From the NCBI GenBank assembly GCA_947629895.1, contig CANRFP010000013.1:1-22306 (forward strand): a DNA stretch of 22,306 bases, written 5' to 3'. The notes beneath the pieces are model-generated. The model was not told the DNA's origin. It saw nothing but the letters and a program-made list of their open reading frames with translations, and ran no database searches. Shown here piece after piece: positions 8,033 through 15,809 of this stretch; positions within the stretch are counted from its first letter, which is position 1, and each line of letters starts with the position of its first letter. Source of the DNA: an uncultured Clostridia bacterium. Lineage in GTDB: Bacteria > Bacillota_A > Clostridia > Christensenellales > UBA1242. Made by a program: the position numbers and the translations under genes.

Positions 8033-9058
8033 ATGAAAAAGATTGTTTTGTGTGGTGGCGGAACTGCTGGACATGTTTACCCCGCCCTTGCGGTTGCAGA
8101 AAAATTGAAAGATTATGAAGTCCACTTTATTGGCAGTGATGGCATAGAAAAAGAAATATTAAAAAAGTTTCCAAATTTTGTCTATCATCAAATTTCCGCT
8201 GTTAAACTTGAAAGAAAGTTGACACTAAAAAATCTTCTCATTCCAATCAAACTTTTTCATTCAATAAGGCAAGCAAAAAAGGTTTTAAAAGAAGTTTCTC
8301 CAAATGTCATTTTTTCAAAAGGCGGATTTGTTTCTGTGCCTGTGGCAATCGCTGGAAAAATTTTAAAGATTCCTGTTATAAGTCATGAAAGCGATTTAAG
8401 TTTTGGCTTGGCAAACAAAATCATTTTGCGCTTTTGCACACAAATGTGCACAACCTTTCCCGAAACAGCAAGAGGAAACAAAAAATGCATTTGCACCGGT
8501 CAGCCAATAAGAGAAGATATTTTCAACGGAAAAAATCTAAATCTTAATTTTGATAAAACAAAGCCAACTGTTTTGGTTCTTGGCGGAAGTTTGGGTGCAA
8601 AATTTTTAAACGACATTGTGTTTGATAATCTTGACATATTGACCAAAAATTTCAACATACTTCATATCTGCGGAAAGAAAAATTACAAAAAAATTAAACA
8701 TGAAAATTATCATCTCACCCCTTATGCAGAAAATGTTGCCGACTATTACAAAACTGCCGACATTGTGATTTCGCGTGCTGGCAGTGGAGTTATAAACGAA
8801 CTGCTTGCTCTTGAAAAACCAATGCTGCTTGTGCCACTTTCAAAGCAATGTTCTCGTGGCGACCAAATTGAAAACGCAAAACTTTTTGAAAGAAAAGGTT
8901 ATGCTATTTGCCTTGAAGAAGAAAATTGTAATATAGAAAAAATCCTTGAAAATTTGCAAAAAATATCAAAAAACAAGCAAATTTTCATAAAAAATATGAA
9001 AAAAACTGCAAAAAACAGTGCAGTTTCAAAAATTGCAGAAATTTTATCATCTTTTTAA
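8033..9058 (+). CDS. murG: UDP-N-acetylglucosamine--lipid II precursor transferase MurG
   Basis: This peripheral membrane glycosyltransferase (GT28) adds GlcNAc to lipid I to give lipid II at the inner face of the membrane. The 341-residue length is normal. Motifs: GGGTAGHVYPALA (residues 8-20, with His14 of the G-loop), FSKGGFVSVPVAIAG (94-108), HESDLSFGLANKI, GGSLGAKFLN (second G-loop, 184-193), ADIVISRAGSGVINELLAL (UDP-sugar-binding region), PMLLVPL and RGDQIENA. The ATG at 8033 has GAGGT only 4 bases upstream. Unusually, no other mur or division genes flank it; it stands alone on the plus strand. It converges on the subtilase gene with a 4-base overlap of the two stops (TTAA) and no terminator between them. 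Identification is secure. Confidence 0.95.
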   Translation: MKKIVLCGGGTAGHVYPALAVAEKLKDYEVHFIGSDGIEKEILKKFPNFVYHQISAVKLERKLTLKNLLIPIKLFHSIRQAKKVLKEVSPNVIFSKGGFVSVPVAIAGKILKIPVISHESDLSFGLANKIILRFCTQMCTTFPETARGNKKCICTGQPIREDIFNGKNLNLNFDKTKPTVLVLGGSLGAKFLNDIVFDNLDILTKNFNILHICGKKNYKKIKHENYHLTPYAENVADYYKTADIVISRAGSGVINELLALEKPMLLVPLSKQCSRGDQIENAKLFERKGYAICLEEENCNIEKILENLQKISKNKQIFIKNMKKTAKNSAVSKIAEILSSF

Positions 9059-10197
9059 TTTTCGTAAAATGCAATATTGGGCAGGCCGTAACCCTCAAAA
9101 TTTTTATCAAATCCCAGCGGCTGACAAGAATGCAAAATCATGTTTTTCACATCGTTTGGGGAAGCATCTTTATATCTTTCAAGCAGCAAAGCGGCAATTC
9201 CAGCAATCATTGGAGTGGCAACAGAAGTTCCGCTGAGATAGGTGTAAAATTTGTTTATTCCGCAAGAAATTATGTCCACACTTGGTGCAACAACATCAGG
9301 TTTTATGTTTCTAAATGCTGGGCCACGCGATGAAAAGTCTGCCATTGAAAAATTTTCTTTGTTGTAAAAATTGTTGTTGCGATTGTCGTCAATTCCGCCA
9401 ACCGTGATTATTTTTGAACTTATTCCGGGCGATTTGATTGTTTGAAATTCCGGTCCACTGTTTCCCGCTGCGGCAACCACCACAACCCCGTCTTTCCAAA
9501 GTGCCTCCGCCCCAAGCATAATTGGGTCATTATGCCCAAGTGGCTCACTTCCAAAACTCATACAAACAACTTGCACGCCCATTTTCTTGTGATTGTCAAA
9601 AATCCACTCCATTGCATCCAAAATTTTGTTGGCACTTGCCTCGCCATTTTTATCAAGCGCCTTCAAAGAAAAAATATCACTCTTTGGCGCAACACCAGAA
9701 TATTTGCATTTTGACAACGCCCCATTTCCGCAGCAAACACCAGCCACAAAAGTCCCATGCCCATTGTCGTCATAAAAATTCTTTTTTCCGTTTATAAAAT
9801 CTTTAAAAAATTTCACTCTTTTTCTGCCAATCAAAAAATCACAATGAGGGCTTATTCCTGTGTCAATAAACGCAACGCCAACGCCTTCGCCAAAATTGTT
9901 TTGATTTTCCAAACCCAAAATTTGTTTTGAAACAAACATCATTGTGCTGGCAACAGATAGAGAATAAATATGCTCAATCGCCTCAATTCCAGACAAGGAA
10001 AAAATTTCTTTTTGTGAGGCCTTGCACAAAAAGGCGTTTATGAATAAATATTCATTTTCAATATGTATCTCAGCATCATTTAAAGCCTTTTTTGTTCTTT
10101 CAAAATTTCGCCCAAACACAAAACATGGCAGTTTTTTATGCTGGCTCATTGCAGATATTTCATAGAGCAATCTTTTGTCAATTTTATCTTTGTTCAT
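9055..10197 (-). CDS. Subtilisin-like serine protease (S8 family), no signal peptide
   Basis: A 380-residue S8 peptidase. Residues 1 to about 100 look like an I9-type inhibitory propeptide (KLPCFVFGRNFERTKKALND, then an ALCKAS/EIFSLSGIEAIEHIY-like segment). The catalytic domain holds Asp112 (VAFIDTGISPH), His147 (DDNGHGTFVAG), oxyanion Asn246 (VVAAAGNSGPE) and Ser325 (LSGTSVATPMIAG), so the triad is intact. There is no N-terminal signal sequence or membrane helix, so an intracellular subtilisin or a non-classically released enzyme is likely. Its ATG at 10197 overlaps the TGA of the preceding 82-residue gene (ATGA), so translation is probably coupled. The 3' end overlaps the convergent murG stop. 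Substrate unknown. Confidence 0.92.
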   Translation of the reverse strand: MNKDKIDKRLLYEISAMSQHKKLPCFVFGRNFERTKKALNDAEIHIENEYLFINAFLCKASQKEIFSLSGIEAIEHIYSLSVASTMMFVSKQILGLENQNNFGEGVGVAFIDTGISPHCDFLIGRKRVKFFKDFINGKKNFYDDNGHGTFVAGVCCGNGALSKCKYSGVAPKSDIFSLKALDKNGEASANKILDAMEWIFDNHKKMGVQVVCMSFGSEPLGHNDPIMLGAEALWKDGVVVVAAAGNSGPEFQTIKSPGISSKIITVGGIDDNRNNNFYNKENFSMADFSSRGPAFRNIKPDVVAPSVDIISCGINKFYTYLSGTSVATPMIAGIAALLLERYKDASPNDVKNMILHSCQPLGFDKNFEGYGLPNIAFYEN

Positions 10198-10442
10198 TTT
10201 AAACTTTCAACAATCCTCAGCATATTTTCATAGGTTTCTTTTGACAAATAGTCCTTTATTTTTTCGATTGAGGACACAAGCGCATCATAATCAAAAATCC
10301 CTCTGTTTTTTTGCCCCTGAATTTCTTTGATAAGCCTTGCACGAAGTTCGTCCGCCGAGCAGTTTTTCATTTCTTCATAAGCCTCTGTTATGTTCTTCTT
10401 TTGGACATCTTTTTCCTTTTTTGGCATTTCACTAAGTTTCAT
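10194..10442 (-). CDS. Conserved-looking small helical protein coupled to the subtilase; function unknown
   Basis: An 82-residue soluble, charged and probably all-helical protein. The start at 10442 is preceded by TAGGAGATTTT, a good ribosome site; the longer frame to 10478 has none. The second half (RGIFDYDALVSSIEKIKDYL then SKETYENMLRIVESLK) looks like a compact helical domain, with an Asp-Tyr-Asp-Ala-Leu patch and a Tyr-containing last helix. The N-terminal 25 residues are Lys/Glu-rich. It overlaps the downstream subtilase by ATGA, so the two proteins are likely made in a fixed ratio; an adaptor, chaperone or inhibitor role is possible but unproven. I do not recognise the family. Confidence 0.72.
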   Translation of the reverse strand: MKLSEMPKKEKDVQKKNITEAYEEMKNCSADELRARLIKEIQGQKNRGIFDYDALVSSIEKIKDYLSKETYENMLRIVESLK

Positions 10443-10483
10443 AAAATCTCCTACAAACAATATATGAAACTTTGGCAAATAAT

Positions 10484-10513
10484 TTGACTAAAACACTTTG
10501 CTAAACATATAAA
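10484..10513 (+). promoter_or_regulatory. Sigma-A promoter giving a possibly leaderless transcript
   Basis: TTGACT (10484-10489), an 18-base spacer and TATAAA (10508-10513, then T) form a good promoter. The only in-frame ATG is at 10519, five bases past the -10, so the start of transcription should fall on or next to that codon. Confidence 0.6.
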
Positions 10514-10518
10514 TAAGT

Positions 10519-10818
10519 ATGAATAACACCAATTTCCCCTATTATCCCGAGCCTATAAATGAGCCCAAACAGCAAAAATATGCTCAAAGTGAGCAACAAA
10601 AAGAGCCGCAAAAGGATGCTCCGCCTTTTGCCAACATTATGCAAAATTTGGAAAATATGAACACCAACAATTTGCTTTCTTCTCTTCTTTCAAGTGGAGT
10701 TTTTGGCGGAAGCTCCAATTCTCTCATTTCGCAGGCACTAGCAAAAATTTTAAGCACAAAGCAAGAAAAATCAAAAAAGGAAGGCTCATCACCTCCCTGC
10801 ACTTTTGAAGAACTGTAA
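10519..10818 (+). CDS. Small Gln/Asn/Ser-rich protein, function unknown, possible leaderless mRNA
   Basis: A 99-residue protein with a Pro/Gln-rich N-terminus (NFPYYPEPINEPKQQ), a central amphipathic stretch (NTNNLLSSLLSSGVFGG, SLISQALAKIL) and a Lys/Glu/Ser tail. It has no membrane helix, signal peptide or recognised domain. No Shine-Dalgarno sequence precedes the ATG, and an in-frame TAA at 10510 rules out an upstream start. It is divergent from the subtilase unit and convergent with rmuC, with one base between the stops. Composition and a clear promoter argue for a real gene; the lack of a ribosome site argues for leaderless translation or, less likely, a chance frame. Confidence 0.6.
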   Translation: MNNTNFPYYPEPINEPKQQKYAQSEQQKEPQKDAPPFANIMQNLENMNTNNLLSSLLSSGVFGGSSNSLISQALAKILSTKQEKSKKEGSSPPCTFEEL

Positions 10819-10819
10819 A

Positions 10820-12127
10820 CTATTCCTCGCCATCGGACAAGTTGTCATCAAGCCCAAGAAGTTTGGCGCTCTCGCCCTCTTCAAGCCTCTCCACGGAGCT
10901 CAATTTTTTTGCGATAACTCTGCTTCTTGTGCCAACAAGCGTGTCAAAATCGCGGCTTGCACCTTCAAATCGCTTGCGGATGCTTTCAATAATTTCATTA
11001 AATTTTCCAAATTCAGTTTTAACCGCACGCAAAATGTTCCAAACCTCGCCCGATTTCTTTTGAATTGCAAGCGTCCTAAATCCCATTTGCAAACTGTTTA
11101 AAAGCGCACTCATGGTTGTTGGGCCGGCTATTGTGACATTATATTTTGATTGCAACTCTTCAATCAGCCCCATTTTTGCAACCTCGGCATAAAGCCCCTC
11201 AACAGGCAAAAACATAACCGCAAAATCGGTTGTTTTTGGCGGACATATGTATTTTGTGTTGATGTCCTTTGCCATGCTCCTAACCGTGTTTTTAAGTTGT
11301 TCTTTCTTTTGCTTAACAGCCTCCAAATCGCCGCCATCATAAGCGTTTTGAAGGTCACTATAAACAGTGTATGGAAATTTGCTGTCAACAGGCAAAAGCA
11401 CAAATTCGCCCTCTGCCTGCCCCGGCAATTTGATTGCATATTCAACAGGCTCTTTCCCATCGGCAGTCACAACATTTGTGAGATATTGTTCTGTTGTCAA
11501 CATTTGGTCAAATATCGCGCCCAACTGAATTTCCCCAAAAATTCCCGTTGTTTTAACATTTGAAAGCATCTTGGTAAGGCTGCCAACATCCGAAGCAATG
11601 TCCTGCATCTCGGCAAGTGATTTATAAACGCTTTCCAACTGCCCGCTGAGCATTTTGAAGGACTGGTCAAACCTTTCATTGATTGTTTTTGACAACTTTT
11701 CATCCACCGTCTCTCTCATTTTGTCAAGTTGGCGATTGTTGTCCTCCTGCAAATCTTTTATATGCTTTTCGTTGGACTGCCTCAGAGCCTCCAATTTCTC
11801 TTCTTGCATTCTGCTTATGCTTTGCATTCTTTCATCAAGTTGTTTTGTGATTTCCAAAACTCTTTTTTCCAGCGCCTCATGATTTCCAGAAAGGTTTTCG
11901 CTGAAAGTTCTAATTGTTTGCAAAATTGCCTCATTGTTAGCCCTCATAATTTCGCTCAAACTCTTGCTGATAAAATCAACATTGCTGTTGAAACTTTTAA
12001 TAATTTCCTGCTTGTCACCTTCGCTTAGCTCGCTTTTGTTTCTTGTTTTCAAGCTCACAAAAATCCCGCACGCAGAAATCAAAATGCTCACAGCCAGCAA
12101 TGCCAAAACAACATACAAAATTGTCAT
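10820..12127 (-). CDS. rmuC: RmuC-family protein (putative DNA recombination-limiting factor)
   Basis: A 435-residue RmuC. The start at 12127 follows GGAGGAAAT; the longer frame to 12202 runs into the upstream gene. Residues 3-25 form a membrane helix (ILYVVLALLAVSILISA), residues about 40-190 a long coiled coil rich in Glu, Lys, Gln and Ser, and residues about 190-400 the RmuC nuclease-like core: GIFGEIQLGAIFDQML, LLPVDSKFP (246-252 is PVDSKFP), FLPVEGLYAEV, GPTTMSALLNSLQMGFRTL, VWNILRAVKTEF. RmuC in E. coli limits inversions at short inverted repeats and is proposed to carry a PD-(D/E)XK fold. It follows the membrane-anchored beta-protein gene, but a terminator lies between them, so cotranscription would be partial. 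Confidence 0.9.
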   Translation of the reverse strand: MTILYVVLALLAVSILISACGIFVSLKTRNKSELSEGDKQEIIKSFNSNVDFISKSLSEIMRANNEAILQTIRTFSENLSGNHEALEKRVLEITKQLDERMQSISRMQEEKLEALRQSNEKHIKDLQEDNNRQLDKMRETVDEKLSKTINERFDQSFKMLSGQLESVYKSLAEMQDIASDVGSLTKMLSNVKTTGIFGEIQLGAIFDQMLTTEQYLTNVVTADGKEPVEYAIKLPGQAEGEFVLLPVDSKFPYTVYSDLQNAYDGGDLEAVKQKKEQLKNTVRSMAKDINTKYICPPKTTDFAVMFLPVEGLYAEVAKMGLIEELQSKYNVTIAGPTTMSALLNSLQMGFRTLAIQKKSGEVWNILRAVKTEFGKFNEIIESIRKRFEGASRDFDTLVGTRSRVIAKKLSSVERLEEGESAKLLGLDDNLSDGEE

Positions 12128-12141
12128 ATTTCCTCCAATAT

Positions 12142-12166
12142 AAAAACGGCTGATATGCCGTTTTTT
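12142..12166 (-). terminator. Intrinsic terminator overlapping the stop codon of the upstream beta-protein gene
   Basis: A 9-bp stem (12142-12150 with 12157-12165, AAAAACGGC/GCCGTTTTT) has a 6-base loop and a short T-run on the minus strand. Its first arm begins inside the TAA stop at 12165-12167, and rmuC starts only about 15 bases beyond it. Confidence 0.75.
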
Positions 12167-13748
12167 AAATTTTGTCAACCAAATTGAACACCACGCTTCC
12201 ATCTCCTGTTGCGCCTGTGACTATTGTGATGTTTTCAGTTCCAGAATAATTTCTTTGAAAATCGCTTTTTGATGTGCTCCATTCATAGCCATTCATTCTT
12301 ATAATTGGCGAATGCTCTGGCAATCTGTCACCTTTATTATCTTGTTGTGGATTATCATTGTTATATTTATATGTTCCAGCCCTAAACTGAGCATCTTTTG
12401 TGAAATTCAAAGTGAATGCACCATGGGTTTTGATTAAAATTTTGTCTGAGTCACTTCCGGTTCTGCGGCTTCCAACCACGCCACGAATTCCAAGTTTTGT
12501 TGATGCGGAACCATTGATGATGGAAACTCTTGAATTGTTTGCCTCTGCCAAGCCAACATTAACAGCCATTTTTTCAGAAACAATGTCAACTTTGCCGCCA
12601 ATTTCGTCAATAGTAAGTGTTCCGTTGCTGCAATGAGCGGACACTTCACCTCCAACCTTATTTATCTTAACATCTGGGCTTGAAGAATTTGTCAAATTTC
12701 CAATCACGAAACTTCCGGTAACCTCGCCAATATTTATGTTTGGAGAAATGATTGTTTCCAACGCCTCTGCAAAAGACAAACTTCCTTCCACTTTTTGTAT
12801 ATCATAATTTCCGTGCGTGCATTTGATGGAAATTTTATTAGCTTTCATCGTGCTGTTTACAACCGTGCCGGTTTTACATTCAATAAACATTTCATTTGAG
12901 CCAGCATCAACTTTTCCCAAACGGATGTGTCCGCTGTCTGTTTTAAAGGTGGATTCGGCAATAACTTTCAAGCCAACATCACTGTTTGAGGAAAATGCTC
13001 TTTCACTTGCACCAATGTTTCCTGAACCCGTTTTCACATAAAGAGGTGTAAGGTCTGTTTTGCCGGTTGCATCAGAATCGATTGTTCCGCTTAAAGCTCC
13101 CGCTGAATAAGTGTCACAATTGCTTGCCAAAGACACGCTTCCGCTTGTTGTTGAAACATAAAGTGATTTCAAAATAACGTTTTTTGAGGTTGCGTTTACA
13201 TATTTTCCAATTGTAACATCACCCGCACCGCCCAAAATGACAAAATTTTTGTTCTGTAAACTCTTTTGTTGTTTCAAAGCGCTTGAATGCACAACAACTT
13301 CAATGTTCTTTGAGAAGAACAAAAATCCATTTGGCTCTCTTAACGTTATTTTAAGTTTTCCACCATTTAAGGTTACATCAAAACCAAATTTAACTGCCCC
13401 AGAAGCACCCTGAAAGCCTTTTGCAGCATTTCTAATATAAATTCCCGTGTCTGCTTTCTTGCTGCCTGCAACATTTTTTTGTTCGTTGCTTTGAACTGTC
13501 ACTTTGGCATAATTTGGCGCGCTTATAATGATGTCTGTAACATTATCCCAATCAATGTTTTGTGGCACCTCTTCGGTGGTTTTTGTGATTTGATATGTCT
13601 CGTTGCCAGTGAAATATTTCATCCACAAAACTGTTTTTCCGGGATTGAAAATCATAACCACAAGACAAATCAAAAACACTGTCACAAGAAGCAGTGTAAA
13701 CATTCCAAAATAGAAGAAAAATCCTTTTTTGATTTGACCAGACGCCAT
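12165..13748 (-). CDS. Membrane-anchored beta-rich (DUF4097/adhesin-like) protein of unknown function
   Basis: A 527-residue protein. Residues about 13-34 form one membrane helix (FGMFTLLLVTVFLICLVVMI) after a short basic N-terminus (MASGQIKKG). The remaining roughly 490 residues are Gly/Ser/Thr/Asn/Val-rich with many short alternating strands: SLYVSTTSGSVSLAS, PLYVKTGSGNIGAS, STFKTDSGHIRLGKV, MFIECKTGTVVNS, KISIKCTHGNYDI, INKVGGEVSAHCSNGTL. Repeated turns of this kind resemble the DUF4097-type parallel beta-helix, predicted to face outside the cell. AAAGGAG lies 6 bases before the ATG at 13748, and a good promoter lies just upstream, partly abutting the alaS end. A terminator overlaps its stop codon, so it can be transcribed alone. 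A surface or envelope-stress role is possible but not shown. Confidence 0.7.
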   Translation of the reverse strand: MASGQIKKGFFFYFGMFTLLLVTVFLICLVVMIFNPGKTVLWMKYFTGNETYQITKTTEEVPQNIDWDNVTDIIISAPNYAKVTVQSNEQKNVAGSKKADTGIYIRNAAKGFQGASGAVKFGFDVTLNGGKLKITLREPNGFLFFSKNIEVVVHSSALKQQKSLQNKNFVILGGAGDVTIGKYVNATSKNVILKSLYVSTTSGSVSLASNCDTYSAGALSGTIDSDATGKTDLTPLYVKTGSGNIGASERAFSSNSDVGLKVIAESTFKTDSGHIRLGKVDAGSNEMFIECKTGTVVNSTMKANKISIKCTHGNYDIQKVEGSLSFAEALETIISPNINIGEVTGSFVIGNLTNSSSPDVKINKVGGEVSAHCSNGTLTIDEIGGKVDIVSEKMAVNVGLAEANNSRVSIINGSASTKLGIRGVVGSRRTGSDSDKILIKTHGAFTLNFTKDAQFRAGTYKYNNDNPQQDNKGDRLPEHSPIIRMNGYEWSTSKSDFQRNYSGTENITIVTGATGDGSVVFNLVDKI

Positions 13749-13779
13749 TTTAAACTCCTTTCATTTTATTATCACATTT

Positions 13780-13808
13780 ATAATAGCACAAAGTTTTTGT
13801 TTTGTCAA
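13780..13808 (-). promoter_or_regulatory. Sigma-A promoter of the beta-rich membrane protein gene
   Basis: On the minus strand TTGACA (13803-13808) and TATTAT (13780-13785) are separated by 17 bases, some 30 bases before the start at 13748. The -35 is a perfect consensus. It lies just after the alaS stop (13817-13819), so this gene need not depend on alaS read-through. Confidence 0.8.
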
Positions 13809-13816
13809 TCATAAAA

Positions 13817-15621
13817 TCAATCCAAAACCGCCTTAATTCTTCTAATTCCGCTGGAAGAGCTTTCCTCTTTAACAATTTTCAAATGGTGTAAATCTTGCGT
13901 GTTTTTTGCATGAGGCCCACCACAAATTTCTTTGGAAACATTTCCTATTGTGTAAACCTTAACCACATTGCCATATTTGTTCTCAAACACGCCAACTGCA
14001 CCGCTCTTTTTTGCATCTTCAAGGCTGAGTTCCTCAAATGAAACAGGAATTGCCTTAGAAATTGCATCATTCACAAATTTTTCAAGCGTTTCAATTTCTT
14101 CTGGCGTCATTTTGTGGTCTAAATTAAAGTCCAATCTAAGCCTTTCAGGAGTGATGTTTGACCCCTTTTGCATAACCTGAGGCCCAAATATTTTTCTCAA
14201 ACCTGCCATAATAAGGTGTGTTGCAGTGTGGAGTTTTGCACTTTCATAACTGCTGTCAGCAAGGCCGCCCTTAAAAGTTCCCGCAGAGGCCGTTCTGCTC
14301 TTTTCTTGATGTTCTTCAAAGGCCTTTTTAAAACCATCTTCATCAACATCATAACCGCGTTCTTTGGCAAGTTCTTTGGTTAATTCAAACGGAAAACCAA
14401 AAGTGTCATAAAGCCTAAAACAAGCCTTTCCGGAAATAATGTCCTCCACAACTTCATTTTTTGCAAATTGTTTGTGCCTTTCAATGCCCGCAATAACCTT
14501 TTCAAACTCTTTGTGTCCTTCATCCAATGCCTTAGAAAATTTTTCAACCTCTTTTTGAAGTTCATCTTTAATAAATTGCCCCTTTGACAAAATGTCTGGA
14601 TAATCAACGCCATGCTTTTTGATGAAAAGGTCGGCAATATCGGCAAAATATTTTGTGTCAAGCCCAATATTTCTTGCACAATTTGTGGCGCGCCTAATAA
14701 ATCTTCTTAAAATGTAGCCTTGTCCAACATTGGATGGCACAACACCTCTATAATCGCCCAAAACAAACACAGAAGAACGCAAATGGTCGGCAATAATTCT
14801 GTAAGAGCGCGTTGCGTTTTCGCTGTCATCATAGCCAACTTTTGCCTTTGTGCCAATAAAATCAATCACGTCCTTAAAAATGCCGCTGTCATAAACGCTC
14901 TTAACACCATTCAGAACACAAACAGTTCTTTCAAGCCCCATGCCCGTGTCTATGTTTGGTCTGTTCAAAGCGGAAGCCTTTTCGCCAACCTTATCAACTC
15001 TGTATTGCATGAAAACATCATTCCAAATTTCAAGATATTTTCCACAATCGCACGCTGGAGAACAATTTTCGCTGCACTTTGGCTTTCCTGTGTCATAAAA
15101 CATCTCTGTGTCTGGGCCGCAACGCCTCCGCCAAGCCCCCACCAGTTGTGTTCTTTTGGCAAATAGAAAACATTTTCAACTCCGCAATTTTTCCAAGCGT
15201 TATAAGCAACTTCATCACGTGGAGCAGTTTCGTCACCAGCAAAAACAGAAGCAGCTAAGCGTTCTTTTGGAATGCCAAGATATTCTTTGCTTGTTAAAAA
15301 TTCAAAAGAAAGTTTAATCATATCTTCCTTTGGGCAGTCTCCCAAAAACCAATTTCCAAGCATTTCAAAACAAGTGAGGTGTCCTGCATCGCCAACCTCA
15401 TCAATATCGCCCGTTCTTATGCATCTTTGCACATTGCAAAGGCGGTTGCCCTGAGGATGCTTTTCCCCAAGAAGATATGGCACAAGAGGATGCATCCCGG
15501 CAGTTGTAAACAAAACGCTTGGGTCATTTTCAGGAATAATTGAGGCATTTTCAATCCTCTTAAAGCCGTGTTTTTCAAAAAATTTAAACCAAAGTTCTTT
15601 AATTTCTGTATCCGTTTTCAT
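13817..15621 (-). pseudogene. alaS: Alanyl-tRNA synthetase, compact form, interrupted by a one-base frameshift
   Basis: This enzyme charges tRNA-Ala and edits mischarged Ser/Gly. The first part starts at 15621 (AAGGAT 5 bases upstream; MKTDTEIKEL) and runs through class II motif 1 (ENASIIPENDPSVLFTTAGMH) and motif 2 (RCIRTGDIDEVGDAG, CFEMLGNWFLGD) to NWWGLGGGV, about residue 167. The second part picks up in another frame at CGPDTEMFYDTGKPKC, with motif 3 (GMGLERTVCVLNG) and the editing domain (HTATHL, the HxxxH site, and ICGGPHAKNT, the second Cys/His pair). Inserting one base near 15121, for example a third T in GTT-TGC, restores a single protein of about 601 residues. The C-terminal oligomerisation/C-Ala region of usual bacterial AlaRS (about 870 residues) is absent. 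As alaS is essential, a sequence error is the first suspect. Stop is TGA at 13817. Confidence 0.88.
15119..15123 (-). other. Frameshift point in alaS
   Basis: On the minus strand the upstream frame reads GGC GGA GGC GTT and the downstream frame resumes with TGC GGC CCA GAC, so base 15121 is shared. This is a net loss of one base between the WWGLGGG and CGPDTEM blocks. There is no obvious slippery heptamer. Confidence 0.75.
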
Positions 15622-15778
15622 AATCAATCCTTATTTAAAAAATCAAATTTTTTTGTTGCCCATAAAAGCATTATATATAATAACAAAAAAAGACAGAAAA
15701 AACAAGTGTTTTTCAAACAAAAAAAACACACACGCACCGCCAATTTCAACAATTTTTCTTTGCCAAAATTTAGCCAAC
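15622..15778 (-). promoter_or_regulatory. AT-rich upstream region of alaS
   Basis: The gap must carry the alaS promoter. A TATATATAAT block lies around 15671-15682 on the minus strand, but no good -35 is spaced from it. I looked for the T-box antiterminator signature and did not see it; the leader is also too short for a typical T-box element. Confidence 0.25.
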
Positions 15779-15809
15779 AAAAAAAGTCGCTAATTTTTTT
15801 TGCGACTTT
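15779..15809 (-). terminator. Intrinsic terminator overlapping the stop codon of the two-TM protein gene
   Basis: An 8-bp stem AAAGTCGC/GCGACTTT (15783-15790 with 15802-15809) has an 11-base A-rich loop. On the minus strand the stem runs into a 7-base T tract. The TAG stop (15790-15792) sits at the loop boundary, and the last codons form the first arm. Confidence 0.78.

Noticed and set aside
15622..15778. T-box riboswitch in front of alaS
   Set aside because: The gap is too short, and I find no antiterminator signature (AGGGTGGnACCGCG) on either strand.
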